Of a stretch of 64,000 nucleotides of DNA, positions 1-8,227 are shown one piece after another. Within the stretch, counting starts at the first letter, position 1; each line of letters begins with the position of its first letter. This DNA is from Natronosalvus amylolyticus (GTDB lineage: Archaea; Halobacteriota; Halobacteria; Halobacteriales; Natrialbaceae), in the NCBI RefSeq assembly GCF_024298845.1, contig NZ_CP101156.1, forward strand, positions 2,976,001-3,040,000, written 5' to 3'. The notes below the pieces were generated by a model, which did not search any database, had not been told where the DNA came from, and saw only the letters and a list, made by a program, of their open reading frames with translations. A program made the position numbers and the translations under genes.

Positions 1-645
1 TCCGAACAGGAACTGGCGTCCGTCGCCATCGTCGACTACGGGCTTGGGAACCTCCGCAGCGTCACTCGCGGCCTCGAGCGCGCCGGTGCGAGCGTCGAAA
101 TTACCGAAGACCCCGATGACTTCCGTGCGGCAGACGGCGTCGTCCTGCCGGGCGTCGGGGCCTTTCGCGAGGGGGTCGAAAACGCCGACCCACTCCGCGA
201 GGATCTGCTGGCGGTCGCCGAGCGCGGCCAACCGCTCTTCGGTATCTGTCTTGGAATGCAGATGCTGTTGACGACCTCCGAGGAGGCCGAAACGGCGGGC
301 GACGCCGCAGTGACCGGCCTCGATCTGATTCCGGGGACGAACGTCCGCTTCGCCGAAGGGCAAAAGGTGCCACACATGGGCTGGAACGAACTCGCGGTCG
401 AACGCGATCATCCACTGGTCGAGGGTGTCGATGGGGAACATGCCTACTTCGTCCACTCGTATTACGCGGTTCCTGACGACGAGGCTGCGACGGTCGCGAC
501 GACCGACTACGACCGTCAGTTCCCTTCCATCGTCGCAAACGAGGCGGGCAACGTCTTCGGGACGCAGTTCCATCCAGAAAAGAGCGGTGAGACGGGACTC
601 CGGATTCTGCGAAACTTCGTCGAAATCTGTGCGGACACAGCGTAG
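1..645 (+). CDS. hisH: Imidazole glycerol phosphate synthase subunit HisH (5' truncated by window)
   Basis: This is the glutaminase subunit of IGP synthase. It supplies ammonia to HisF in histidine biosynthesis in the cytoplasm. The reading frame is open from base 1, so the start codon lies just outside the window; the visible part begins with the family's N-terminal strand (VAIVDYGLGN). The class I glutamine amidotransferase nucleophile is seen in GICLGMQ (Cys at bases 247-249), and the His/Glu pair in TQFHPEKSG near the C-terminus. The visible length of 214 codons is close to the whole family length, so only a few residues are missing. The next gene downstream is a decayed minus-strand remnant. 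Confidence 0.95.
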   Translation, partial: SEQELASVAIVDYGLGNLRSVTRGLERAGASVEITEDPDDFRAADGVVLPGVGAFREGVENADPLREDLLAVAERGQPLFGICLGMQMLLTTSEEAETAGDAAVTGLDLIPGTNVRFAEGQKVPHMGWNELAVERDHPLVEGVDGEHAYFVHSYYAVPDDEAATVATTDYDRQFPSIVANEAGNVFGTQFHPEKSGETGLRILRNFVEICADTA

Positions 646-662
646 TCTCTCGAGGCAGTGAA

Positions 663-1034
663 TCATCGGGTCTGCCGCCGTCTCTTACCGGTGATTACCA
701 ATACCGGGTCGGCAATCGCCGAGAAAACGTTACAGCAGACCGTATCAGCTGAAAGCGTTTGCTTGGCCTTCTCAAACGACTGCAGTCGTGGGATTTCTCT
801 CTCGAGGTCGAGTCGTTCTCGACACCGATCGAGTTTCTCGGGGCTTCAACTCTGGGCCGAATGTGTGTTTCGACGTCGTACGGACACTGCTTGTTGTAGA
901 CGTCGACGAACCCGTTTTGGACGATTCCGCGCTCGAGTGAGTCGTCCGTGACCCATGGGTATGCGTCAACGAGCTATTCCGTGGTCGTTTCAGCGATCAG
1001 GTCACAGTACGGGTTCCAAATTATCGATGTGCCC
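663..1034 (-). pseudogene. Decayed gene of unknown function: one internal stop and one frameshift
   Basis: On the minus strand a coherent protein can be read if two lesions are repaired. From about 1033 the frame gives IIWNPYCDLIAETTTE, then an in-frame TAG at 974-976. It continues with LVDAYPWVTDD, GFVDVYNKQCPYDVETHIRP, and then shifts frame near 845. The second frame gives SPEKLDRCRERLDLEREIP, FEKAKQTLSADTVCCNVFS and AIADPVLVITG before TGA at 663-665. Third codon positions in the first part are strongly G/C, as in a genuine haloarchaeal gene. No start codon is clear, because the upstream end runs into the adjacent DUF3006-like gene. I do not recognise the family. It could instead be a functional gene carrying sequencing errors. 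Confidence 0.55.
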
Positions 1035-1446
1035 TGATCGCCCGAACGACCCTGTTGGGAAGTGGCCAGCCAGCGACGAACTTGCCCTCGTTGACGAGCA
1101 CGAGGAGGTGATCGCGTTCTGCCACGTTCGGGAGGCGGTCACGTTCGACGACCAGTTGGTCGACGGTTTGTCCACCTTCCTCGAGCAGGATGACGACGTG
1201 GCGACCGTCGACGATTCGATCGACAGTGCCGATGTAGGTCTCGTAGGGAGTGGCGGGCAGGTGATCGTCGATGTCGATAGCAGATAGATCACTTCCCGCC
1301 GACGATGCGTGGTTACTCGCTGTCGTGTCAGGGTTCTCGGTGTCGTCTCGGGTAGCGCCCGTGGCACCGGCGAACCCGAGACCGGTTACGAGGGTGGCGA
1401 GGGTTCCGAGTGCGGTTCGTCGCGTCGTCAGTGGCTGTCGTGCCAT
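1021..1446 (-). CDS. Tat-exported DUF3006-like protein
   Basis: A 141-residue protein. The start is set at the ATG of 1444-1446 because it gives a twin-arginine signal (TTRRTALGTLATL) followed by a hydrophobic stretch; upstream extensions have no coding character. After an acidic linker, the last ~80 residues (YIGTVDRIVDGRHVVILLEE, then QLVVERDRLP) match the pattern of the small DUF3006 domain, which usually has a VD-R-GD/G-AVLL core. It is probably an extracytoplasmic or membrane-surface protein of unknown function. It ends at TAA 1021-1023, where the decayed gene begins. Confidence 0.7.
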   Translation of the reverse strand: MARQPLTTRRTALGTLATLVTGLGFAGATGATRDDTENPDTTASNHASSAGSDLSAIDIDDHLPATPYETYIGTVDRIVDGRHVVILLEEGGQTVDQLVVERDRLPNVAERDHLLVLVNEGKFVAGWPLPNRVVRAIRAHR

Positions 1447-1539
1447 GGACGCTCTGGCCGCCCTATCGCATTTAAAATCCGACCTCACTCGATTGCCGGT
1501 TCCCGGGGGCTCGAGTAACCGGACGTACTCGAACCACCT

Positions 1540-2340
1540 ATGGCAGTCAACGGTATCCCACAGCCCGGATTCGGCACCTCCGGTCACGACGACGACACGT
1601 GCGTCGAAAGCGTCGAACGCGCCCTCGAGGTTGGCTATCGACACGTCGATACGGCACAGATGTACGACAACGAAGAACTGGTCGGCGAGGCCCTCGAACG
1701 CGTGGACCTCGACCGCGACGACGTCTTTTTGGCGACGAAAGTACACCCCTCGAACCTCGCGTACGAAGACGTCCTCGAGTCGACGGAGGTGAGCCTCGAA
1801 CGACTCGGCGTCGAAAGCGTCGACTTGCTGTACGTCCACTGGCCGACCGACGCCTACGACTCTGCGGAAACGTTGCCCGCGATGGACGAGGTGGTCGACC
1901 GGGGACTGACACGGCACGTCGGCGTGAGCAACTTTACGATCGAGTTACTCGAGGAGGCCCGTTCGATTCTCGAGGCACCCATCGTGGCCAATCAGGTGGA
2001 ACTGCACCCCCGACTTCAGCAGCCCGAACTGGTCGACTACGGGCGCGAACACGACATTACGACGGTCGCGTACTGCCCGGTCGCACAGGGGTCGGTGGCC
2101 GATATCGACACGCTTAGAAAGATTGCTGCAACCCATGGAGCGACGCCGTTCCAGATCGCACTCGCCTGGCAGCACGCTCGAGAAGGCGTCGTCCCCATTC
2201 CGAAAGCGACGGGGGCACACATCGAGGAGAATTTCACGGCGTCCGAGATCGAACTTACGGAGGCCGAACTCGAGGCCATCGAAGGGCTGGACCGGGGTGA
2301 ACGACTCATCGACCCCGAGGCGGCTGCCTGGAATCAGTGA
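1540..2340 (+). CDS. Aldo/keto reductase
   Basis: A 266-residue cytoplasmic NAD(P)H-dependent oxidoreductase with the (beta/alpha)8 fold. The full catalytic tetrad is visible: Asp37 and Tyr42 (HVDTAQMYDNE), Lys67 (ATKVHP) and His100 (YVHWP). The C-terminal nucleotide-binding signature IPKATGAHIEENF is present. Length is typical of the short archaeal/bacterial 2,5-diketo-gluconate-reductase-like branch. The physiological substrate cannot be read from sequence. It is divergent from the DUF3006-like gene and looks monocistronic. Confidence 0.92.
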   Translation: MAVNGIPQPGFGTSGHDDDTCVESVERALEVGYRHVDTAQMYDNEELVGEALERVDLDRDDVFLATKVHPSNLAYEDVLESTEVSLERLGVESVDLLYVHWPTDAYDSAETLPAMDEVVDRGLTRHVGVSNFTIELLEEARSILEAPIVANQVELHPRLQQPELVDYGREHDITTVAYCPVAQGSVADIDTLRKIAATHGATPFQIALAWQHAREGVVPIPKATGAHIEENFTASEIELTEAELEAIEGLDRGERLIDPEAAAWNQ

Positions 2341-2425
2341 GCGTTGCCTGGCGTCTCTCGAGACTGGCTTCGTTCGGATATGGTGCGAGTTGAGACAGTG
2401 AAATGACAGCTCTTCATCCAAACAT

Positions 2426-2433
2426 GATATATA
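2426..2433 (+). promoter_or_regulatory. TATA box for the histidine kinase gene
   Basis: GATATATA lies 31-38 nt upstream of the ATG at 2464, inside an AT-rich 40-bp patch. That places transcription initiation only a few nucleotides before the start codon, as usual for haloarchaeal near-leaderless mRNAs. Confidence 0.55.
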
Positions 2434-2463
2434 GAATGTGTCCGTATAGCATGTGTATCTTCC

Positions 2464-4149
2464 ATGGAGTGGCAGTCGACGCCGTATAGCCTGTTGCTCT
2501 TTCTGGCGGGCGGTACCTCGCTATTGTGGGCGCTGTACGGACTCAGAATACGTCGAAGCGACGGCCCGAAGCCCTACGTCACGACGTTCATCGTGCTGTC
2601 GGCTGCCGTCGCCGTCTGGGCGGTGAGCTACGGATTTCAACTCGCGATACCGACTCTCGAGGGTAAGCTCATCGTCTACAGTCTCTTACACGTTGGTGGC
2701 GTTCTCGTCCCGCCGGCGTGGTTTGCATTCGCGATGACGTACACTGGGAGGGACGACTGGTTGACGAAGCCAATCGTCGCCGGACTGCTCGTCGTTCCGT
2801 TGTCGCTGTTGATCGCGATTCCAACGAACCCGTATTCGCTGGCGTTGACGGATGTCACGCTCGAGATGCAGGGATCGATAACCGTCCTTTCCGTGACGAC
2901 TGGGCCGTTATATCTCCTGTTTTTGGGCTATTCGTACGTTCTGTTGCTGGCTGGGCTTGCACTGATCGTATTCGACACGGTTCGTTCGCCGGGACCGATC
3001 AAACGTCAGGGTCTCTTGCTCATGACCGGTGCGAGCGTGCCGTTCGTGGTAAACGTACTGACCGTGTTGGATCTCCCGCCCCTGGGAATTGTCGGTATCA
3101 ACCTCACGCCCGTCTCACTCGCCCTCTCGTCGGTTCTGTTCGGGATTGCTGTCGTCCGGTACCGGCTGTTGGATTTGCAACCGATAGGCTGGGATGTCGC
3201 GATGGCACAGATGGAAGACGGTATCGTGATTCTCGACACGGCCGAACGCGTGGTCGATCTGAACCCTGCAGCCAAACGGCTACTCGGGGATCGTACGCCT
3301 GTCGTTGGTCTCGACGCCGAATCTGTGCTCCCCTCCTACGAACGGTTGGCGTCGGGTGAGCCGGTTTCGATGCAGGTAACGGAATCTGACGGAAACGATC
3401 GAGTGGTCCAGTTGACCAGATCGCGCCTCGCGAACGCTGACGCCACCTACGGATGGGTCATCGTGTTCCAGGACGTGACCGTCCTCGAGCAACAGCGACA
3501 GCAACTTATCCGGCAAAACGAACGCCTCGACGCCTTCGCCAGAGGCGTTTCTCACGACCTTCGCAATCCGCTGACGATCATCGATGGCTACGCGAGGCTG
3601 GCCGAGGAGACTGGGGAGCCACAACACTTCGACGAAATACACGAGACTGTTTCCCACATGAGTACGTTTCTGGAAGATTTACTCACTCTTTCACAGCAGG
3701 GGCAGACGGTGACAGACCCGCAGCCGATATCACTCGAGTCGGTCGTTCGTGGCGCTGCAGACGCCCTTTCCGAACACGACCTCGAGGTCCGGCTTCAGGC
3801 GGATGCCGTTATTCTGGCTGACCGAAAACGGCTTCGACAGGCCCTCGACAATCTGTTTCGAAACGCCTGCGATCACAGCGAGGGGTCGGTGGTCGTCGAC
3901 GTTGGGTTGCTCGAGAACGGGTTTTTCGTCGAGGATGACGGCCCCGGTATCGACGACGACGCGCTCGAAACGGTCTTCGAAACAGGATATTCGACACGGA
4001 AAGCGGGCACCGGATTCGGATTGGCCATCGTTCGAGATATCGTCGACGCCCACGGGTGGGCAATCGAAGCCACTCGTGGTGTCGGCGGTGGGGCACGGTT
4101 CGAGATTATCGGCGTCGAAACGGAGTCAACACTCGAATCGAAGTATTAA
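2464..4149 (+). CDS. Membrane sensor histidine kinase (7TM N-terminus, PAS, HisKA, HATPase)
   Basis: A 561-residue two-component sensor. Residues 1-235 contain about seven hydrophobic segments, matching the archaeal N-terminal 7TM histidine-kinase region. A PAS-like domain follows (about 243-345; EDGIVILDTAERVVDLNPAA). Then come HisKA with the phospho-acceptor His364 (GVSHDLRNPLT) and a HATPase with N box (NLFRNACDH), G1 (DDGPGI) and G2 (GTGFGLAIV). No receiver domain or response regulator is adjacent, so the partner is unknown. The signal is probably membrane-associated or a small molecule. Confidence 0.9.
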   Translation: MEWQSTPYSLLLFLAGGTSLLWALYGLRIRRSDGPKPYVTTFIVLSAAVAVWAVSYGFQLAIPTLEGKLIVYSLLHVGGVLVPPAWFAFAMTYTGRDDWLTKPIVAGLLVVPLSLLIAIPTNPYSLALTDVTLEMQGSITVLSVTTGPLYLLFLGYSYVLLLAGLALIVFDTVRSPGPIKRQGLLLMTGASVPFVVNVLTVLDLPPLGIVGINLTPVSLALSSVLFGIAVVRYRLLDLQPIGWDVAMAQMEDGIVILDTAERVVDLNPAAKRLLGDRTPVVGLDAESVLPSYERLASGEPVSMQVTESDGNDRVVQLTRSRLANADATYGWVIVFQDVTVLEQQRQQLIRQNERLDAFARGVSHDLRNPLTIIDGYARLAEETGEPQHFDEIHETVSHMSTFLEDLLTLSQQGQTVTDPQPISLESVVRGAADALSEHDLEVRLQADAVILADRKRLRQALDNLFRNACDHSEGSVVVDVGLLENGFFVEDDGPGIDDDALETVFETGYSTRKAGTGFGLAIVRDIVDAHGWAIEATRGVGGGARFEIIGVETESTLESKY

Positions 4150-4179
4150 AGGCCGATTCGCGGGGAGTTATCCACAGGA

Positions 4180-4440
4180 ATGATCGAGGTACCTCTCCAG
4201 ACAATCGACAACATCATGCTCGAGTTGCACATGGGACACGCGCTCATCGGGCTGCTCGTGCTGGCGATTCTCGGGACGCTGCCGCTGAAGTCGATGAAAA
4301 TCATGGGGCTGAATCTGATGCTGGTTGGCTCACTGTTCGTGTTGACGCCCGTTAGCACCACCGGCGACATGGTTATCTTCCGGCTGATCGGCGTCGCGCT
4401 GGTGATGGTCGGTCCGATGCTGTATTTCATCGGCCGATAA
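4180..4440 (+). CDS. Small membrane protein of unknown function
   Basis: 86 residues with three hydrophobic segments (roughly 18-34, 40-56 and 63-84), ending in YFIGR. It starts 30 nt after the histidine kinase stop on the same strand, so the two may be cotranscribed. The ATG at 4180 is taken because TM1 follows it directly; an internal ATG at 4195+ is possible. I recognise no characterised domain. Confidence 0.65.
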   Translation: MIEVPLQTIDNIMLELHMGHALIGLLVLAILGTLPLKSMKIMGLNLMLVGSLFVLTPVSTTGDMVIFRLIGVALVMVGPMLYFIGR

Positions 4441-4602
4441 CGCACGCGCTCAGCTTCTCGCTTCTCGAAGTCGCCGTATTCTCTCTCTCTCGCGCTCGGA
4501 GTCGGATCGATAGCCGGTTCGATCGACAACGGACGCCCTTTGCAGCGCACGTTACTCGATACCCTCGAGCAATACCGTCTGCGCTCGAGTGACTACAGTA
4601 AC

Positions 4603-4670
4603 CGCTATCAGTCGTCGCCCGATCAGTCGCTATCAGCCATCACTCGATCAGTCGCTATCAGTCGTCACCC
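4603..4670. repeat. 25-bp tandem repeat, 2.7 copies, spanning a stop codon
   Basis: The unit beginning CGCTATCAG starts at 4603, 4628 and 4653 (exact 25-bp spacing, with a few substitutions in the middle of the unit). The copy nearest the gene contains the TGA stop (4658-4660) of the minus-strand siroheme decarboxylase gene, and the others lie beyond it in the intergenic space. It looks like slippage duplication of the end of the gene. Confidence 0.8.
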
Positions 4671-5776
4671 ACCAGATTCTCGTACCGAGCGCCGGTCTGT
4701 TTCAACGTGGCCGTCGAATACAGTCGCTCGTGGGTAACCGGGAGATACTCGCCAGCCAGTTCATCGATTTTCTCGTCGACAGCGGCCTCATCGCGGCCGT
4801 GGATCATCGTAAACAGGTTGTAGGGCCACTCGAGGTCGGGTCGACGGGGCCGGTGATAACACAGCGTGACGTACGGTAACGAACCGACCCGCTCGCCCCA
4901 CTCGTCGAGTTTCTCGTCGGGGACGTCCCAGACGACCATGCAGTTCGCGTCGAAGCCGGTGACCACGTGATTGACGATACAGCCGATGCGTTTGATACAG
5001 CCGTCGTCTTGGAGACTGGTGATGGCTTCGATCACCCTGCCCACCTCGACCGACTCGGAGAGGCGACTCTCGAGGGAATCAGCCACGTCTCGATAGGGTG
5101 TCTTCGTGAGTGGGAATCCGTCTTGAATCTCGAGTAAGAGCGCGGCGTCGAATGCCGAGAGGTCACCGGCGGCGTCCTCGCTGATGCGGGTTGCCGAGGC
5201 GTCGGTGCCGCCTTGGAGGGTCGTGGCGTCGCCGCCTTCGTGTTCTGTGGATCGTCGATCCGTGCCCTCGCGGGCGAAACTGTCGCTGTTGACGACCGGG
5301 AACTCGAGGTCGATGTAGTAGTCGGTGAGCATCGGGAGCACGAGGACGGTACAGCCGGTTTCGGCCTCGATTTCGGCGATGATGTCGTCGCGCGTCTCTC
5401 GAGAGCCAGCGGTTACGACGAACCACATGTTCCACTCGTGATCTCGAGCGTAGTTGTGGTTGACCTGCTGGTATCCGTTGATAACCTCGGCGATGTCGTC
5501 GAAGCGGTCCTCGGGGGCTTTGACGGCCGCTAGCGTCGACGACCCGATCACTGGCGGGTTGAGGACGGCACCGAACCGCCGAAAGACGCCCTGCTCTCGA
5601 AGCCGTTGTACGCGCTCGAGGGCGTCGTCTTCCTCGATCTCGAGGGCTTCACCAAGCGCACGAAACGGACGTTCCTCGATCGGAAAGCCGCTCTGGTAAC
5701 CGTCGATGATCGCGGCGTCGATCGCGTCGATACCCTCGCGCCAGTCGCCTGGGTCCGACCGCGTCCGGGAACTCAT
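4658..5776 (-). CDS. ahbA-ahbB: Siroheme decarboxylase, fused AhbA-AhbB (Lrp/AsnC-like)
   Basis: A 372-residue protein with two tandem Lrp/AsnC-like halves. Each half has a winged-helix N-part and a RAM-like C-part. The first half (about 15-160) has VFRRFGAVLNP and QVNHNYARDHEWNMWFV. The second (about 205-372) has CIKRIGCIVNH, LCYHRPRRP and WPYNLFTMIHGR. These are the AhbA and AhbB signatures of the enzyme that converts siroheme to 12,18-didecarboxysiroheme in the archaeal/sulfate-reducer route to heme. A long acidic, low-complexity linker (about 160-205) joins the halves. AhbA and AhbB are separate subunits in many organisms. A regulatory role is less likely because the catalytic His-rich loops are kept. 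Confidence 0.87.
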   Translation of the reverse strand: MSSRTRSDPGDWREGIDAIDAAIIDGYQSGFPIEERPFRALGEALEIEEDDALERVQRLREQGVFRRFGAVLNPPVIGSSTLAAVKAPEDRFDDIAEVINGYQQVNHNYARDHEWNMWFVVTAGSRETRDDIIAEIEAETGCTVLVLPMLTDYYIDLEFPVVNSDSFAREGTDRRSTEHEGGDATTLQGGTDASATRISEDAAGDLSAFDAALLLEIQDGFPLTKTPYRDVADSLESRLSESVEVGRVIEAITSLQDDGCIKRIGCIVNHVVTGFDANCMVVWDVPDEKLDEWGERVGSLPYVTLCYHRPRRPDLEWPYNLFTMIHGRDEAAVDEKIDELAGEYLPVTHERLYSTATLKQTGARYENLVGDD

Positions 5777-5908
5777 TATCGGGGCTAGGGACGGTCCCTA
5801 CCTATCCCTTTCGGGTTTTGCATCGGTTGGTCATGTACTCGAACGCGATCACCAACGACGAATTCGACAGGGGGATTATCCCCATGCAGTACGAATGAAC
5901 CGATAGCT

Positions 5909-6355
5909 ATGACCCGAATTGAAGTCGTGACACTGGACGAATCGGAGCGTGCATCGCTGCTCGATAACGGCGGAACCGGCGTCCTGTCGTTTTCGACCGA
6001 GGGTGACGAACCGCCGCGGACGATTCCGGTTTCGTACGGCTACGACGCCGTGACGTCGAACTTTTACTTTCGACTCGCGACGAGTTCGGAGTGGCCCGCC
6101 GACGAGTTCGACGGTCACGCGGTGTCGTTCGTCACCTACGACGTCGACGACGGCTGGTGGAGTATCATCGCGAAGGGTCGCCTCGAGGACATCGAACACG
6201 AGGATGTCGCCACGGAATCGTTGGACGCCCTCGAACGGGTCGAAATCCCGTTGATCGACATCTTCGGGACGCACCCGCGCGAAATCGACTTTAGCTTCTG
6301 TCGACTCGATCCGACGGAGTGTACGGGTCGCCACGAGGCCAGCACCTCGCTGTGA
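5909..6355 (+). CDS. Pyridoxamine 5'-phosphate oxidase-like FMN split-barrel protein
   Basis: A 148-residue protein. The N-terminal half (LLDNGGTGVLSFSTEG, PRTIPVSYGYD, FYFRLATSSEWPA) and the middle (SFVTYDVDDGWWSIIAKGRL) have the pattern of split-barrel flavin- or F420-binding proteins that haloarchaea carry in many copies. Such proteins bind FMN, F420 or heme and reduce small substrates; the exact activity is not deducible. It is divergent from the siroheme decarboxylase gene (133 nt apart), which may hint at a tetrapyrrole or redox connection but proves nothing. Confidence 0.8.
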   Translation: MTRIEVVTLDESERASLLDNGGTGVLSFSTEGDEPPRTIPVSYGYDAVTSNFYFRLATSSEWPADEFDGHAVSFVTYDVDDGWWSIIAKGRLEDIEHEDVATESLDALERVEIPLIDIFGTHPREIDFSFCRLDPTECTGRHEASTSL

Positions 6356-6577
6356 GACGATTTACCGACGTTTCTTCCCGGTGAGTGTCGACCCGGTACG
6401 GGCAATCATTGGTCAAAAGGTGCACCAAACCGGATGCATCGCGTGATTGGAACGAACTCGTTAGCACACTCGATCGGCGCGTTACCGCCACGCGTGTCGG
6501 CTGCGTAGCGAGGAGTCTCTGTTATTTCCCTCACCGCAAACGGGACGCTTTTGGCCCGTCCGTCCCAACCCCGTGAT

Positions 6578-7669
6578 ATGGCCCAGGCTACCCAGGAATT
6601 CGGCGAGTGGCCGCTGAAACGCCTGCTGACTGAACTCGTCGGCTCCGGCCCGAAATCGGCCGACGACATGAACCGCGAACAGGCTCGAGAGGCGTTCGGG
6701 CGTATTCTGGCCGGCAAGCCGGATCACACCACGCTCGGCGCGTTCTGGCTGGCAAACCGGTGGAAGAAGAACACGCCCGAGGAACTGGCGGCGTTTTCGG
6801 ACGTCATGCGAGAAGAGAGCGTCGTCACGGCCGAACCCGACTGTGACCCCGTCGACTGTGGCGCGAACTACGACGGCAAACACACTTCAGCCGTCCTCGG
6901 CGTGGCCTCGGGCGTCGTCGCCGCCGCAGCGGGCACTCCCGTCGTGACGCACTCGGGCGACCGCGTCCCGACCCAGAAGGCGACGGCGTACAAACACGTC
7001 CTCGACGAACTCGGCGTTCGGACGGAACTCGAGCCCGAATCGTCGGCGCGGATGGTCGACGAAACCGGCTTCGGCTTCTACTACCAGCCGAATTTCAATC
7101 CCGGTATCCACGCGCTGTACGACCGACGCGACCAGATGGGCGTTCGAACGTTCGTCAACACAATCGAGACCGTCGCCAATCCGGCCAACGCCGACGTCCA
7201 CCTCGGCTCGTTCTACCACCTCGCGTTCGCGAAGAAAATGTGTGACCTCGTCGCCGAGAGCGAGGCACTCAGTTACAGCCGCGTCCTGATGTTCCAGGGG
7301 ATGGAAGGCTACGACGATATCCGTCCCGGTTACACCAAAGTCGCAGACTGGTGCGAGGCGCCACGGGCCTCGGAAGGGGCGAGTGGTGACTTCGACGACT
7401 TCGAAATCGAAACGGCCGAGTACGGCATGGACATGGAAAGCGAGGATCTGGCGGTCGAGGACGTGACGGCCGACTCCGCGGCGATTACCGAGGCCGTTCT
7501 GGCTGGCGAGCGCGACGACCACTTCGCCGACGCAGTCGCCCTCAACGCCGCCTTCCGAATGTTCGCTCGTGACGACGTCGCCGATCTCGAGGCGGGCCTC
7601 GAGCGCGCTCGAGACGTCATCGCTGACGGGAGTGGCGAAGCGGTCCTCGAGGATCTGCGGGCGTTTTAA
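6578..7669 (+). CDS. Anthranilate phosphoribosyltransferase-like protein (glycosyltransferase family 3)
   Basis: A 363-residue TrpD/nucleoside-phosphorylase-fold protein. The start at ATG 6578 is supported by a TATA-like GCTTTTGG at 6547-6554, about 27 nt upstream (leaderless). The N-terminal helical domain (MNREQAREAFGRILAG) is typical. The PRPP-loop region is seen in THSGDRVPTQKATAYKHVL and GFGFYYQPNFNPGIHAL, which resemble but do not exactly match canonical TrpD motifs, so the substrate may differ. It has no trp genes as neighbours. It is probably the haloarchaeal TrpD2-like homologue rather than the trp-operon enzyme. Confidence 0.8.
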   Translation: MAQATQEFGEWPLKRLLTELVGSGPKSADDMNREQAREAFGRILAGKPDHTTLGAFWLANRWKKNTPEELAAFSDVMREESVVTAEPDCDPVDCGANYDGKHTSAVLGVASGVVAAAAGTPVVTHSGDRVPTQKATAYKHVLDELGVRTELEPESSARMVDETGFGFYYQPNFNPGIHALYDRRDQMGVRTFVNTIETVANPANADVHLGSFYHLAFAKKMCDLVAESEALSYSRVLMFQGMEGYDDIRPGYTKVADWCEAPRASEGASGDFDDFEIETAEYGMDMESEDLAVEDVTADSAAITEAVLAGERDDHFADAVALNAAFRMFARDDVADLEAGLERARDVIADGSGEAVLEDLRAF

Positions 7670-7792
7670 CCACCCGTACTCCACCAGGCGTTGACGCCTG
7701 CGTCGAATCTGGCAACCACAATCGCTCCGTCTCACCCGTTCAGGCGCGACGAACCACTGACGGAACCGCTCCTCGCTCACTTTCTCTGGTTG

Positions 7793-8227
7793 TTACCCAT
7801 CCCGGTCCTCGAGGTGCTGCGCTCTCCGGTCACGTCGTCGCTTCCCGCGGGCAGCATCATCTTTCGGGAGGCACGTCCCATATTGAGCGAGGCTGTCCCT
7901 GACTGGGGCTGGAACGGGAATCGAGTGCGGGACGTCTTCGGCTCGGACGAGGTGCCCTTCTACCTGTACGGTGTCCAGGACGGCTCGAGTGCCATCGGTT
8001 GTGAAATGATAGAGGAAGTGGCGATACCGTTCATCAATCGCCATCACTGTCACCTGGGGAGGCTGATGGGGTGCAGCGATATCGACGTCGGCGACACACA
8101 ACAACTTTCCAGCCTGACTCACACAGTGGGACGAACAGCGCGGACACCGACCTGGATGGCGGCCTCGACCGAGATACCGATAGGAATGACCGCAGGCAAA
8201 GCAGGTCACCCGTTTGCTTTCATTCAC
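7793..8227 (-). CDS. Zinc-ribbon protein coupled to TFB
   Basis: A 144-residue protein with an N-terminal zinc ribbon (Cys9, Cys12, Cys28, Cys31; CFACGH and CPRCSSHC). A middle region of unknown fold and a very basic tail (GKRRRDRRAQ) follow. Its ATG overlaps the TGA of the TFB gene (ATGA), so the two are almost surely translated from one mRNA. The ribbon suggests nucleic-acid or protein binding in transcription, but no known family is evident. Coding character weakens over the last ~40 codons, so the true C-terminus is uncertain. Confidence 0.6.
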   Translation of the reverse strand: MNESKRVTCFACGHSYRYLGRGRHPGRCPRCSSHCVSQAGKLLCVADVDIAAPHQPPQVTVMAIDERYRHFLYHFTTDGTRAVLDTVQVEGHLVRAEDVPHSIPVPAPVRDSLAQYGTCLPKDDAARGKRRRDRRAQHLEDRDG

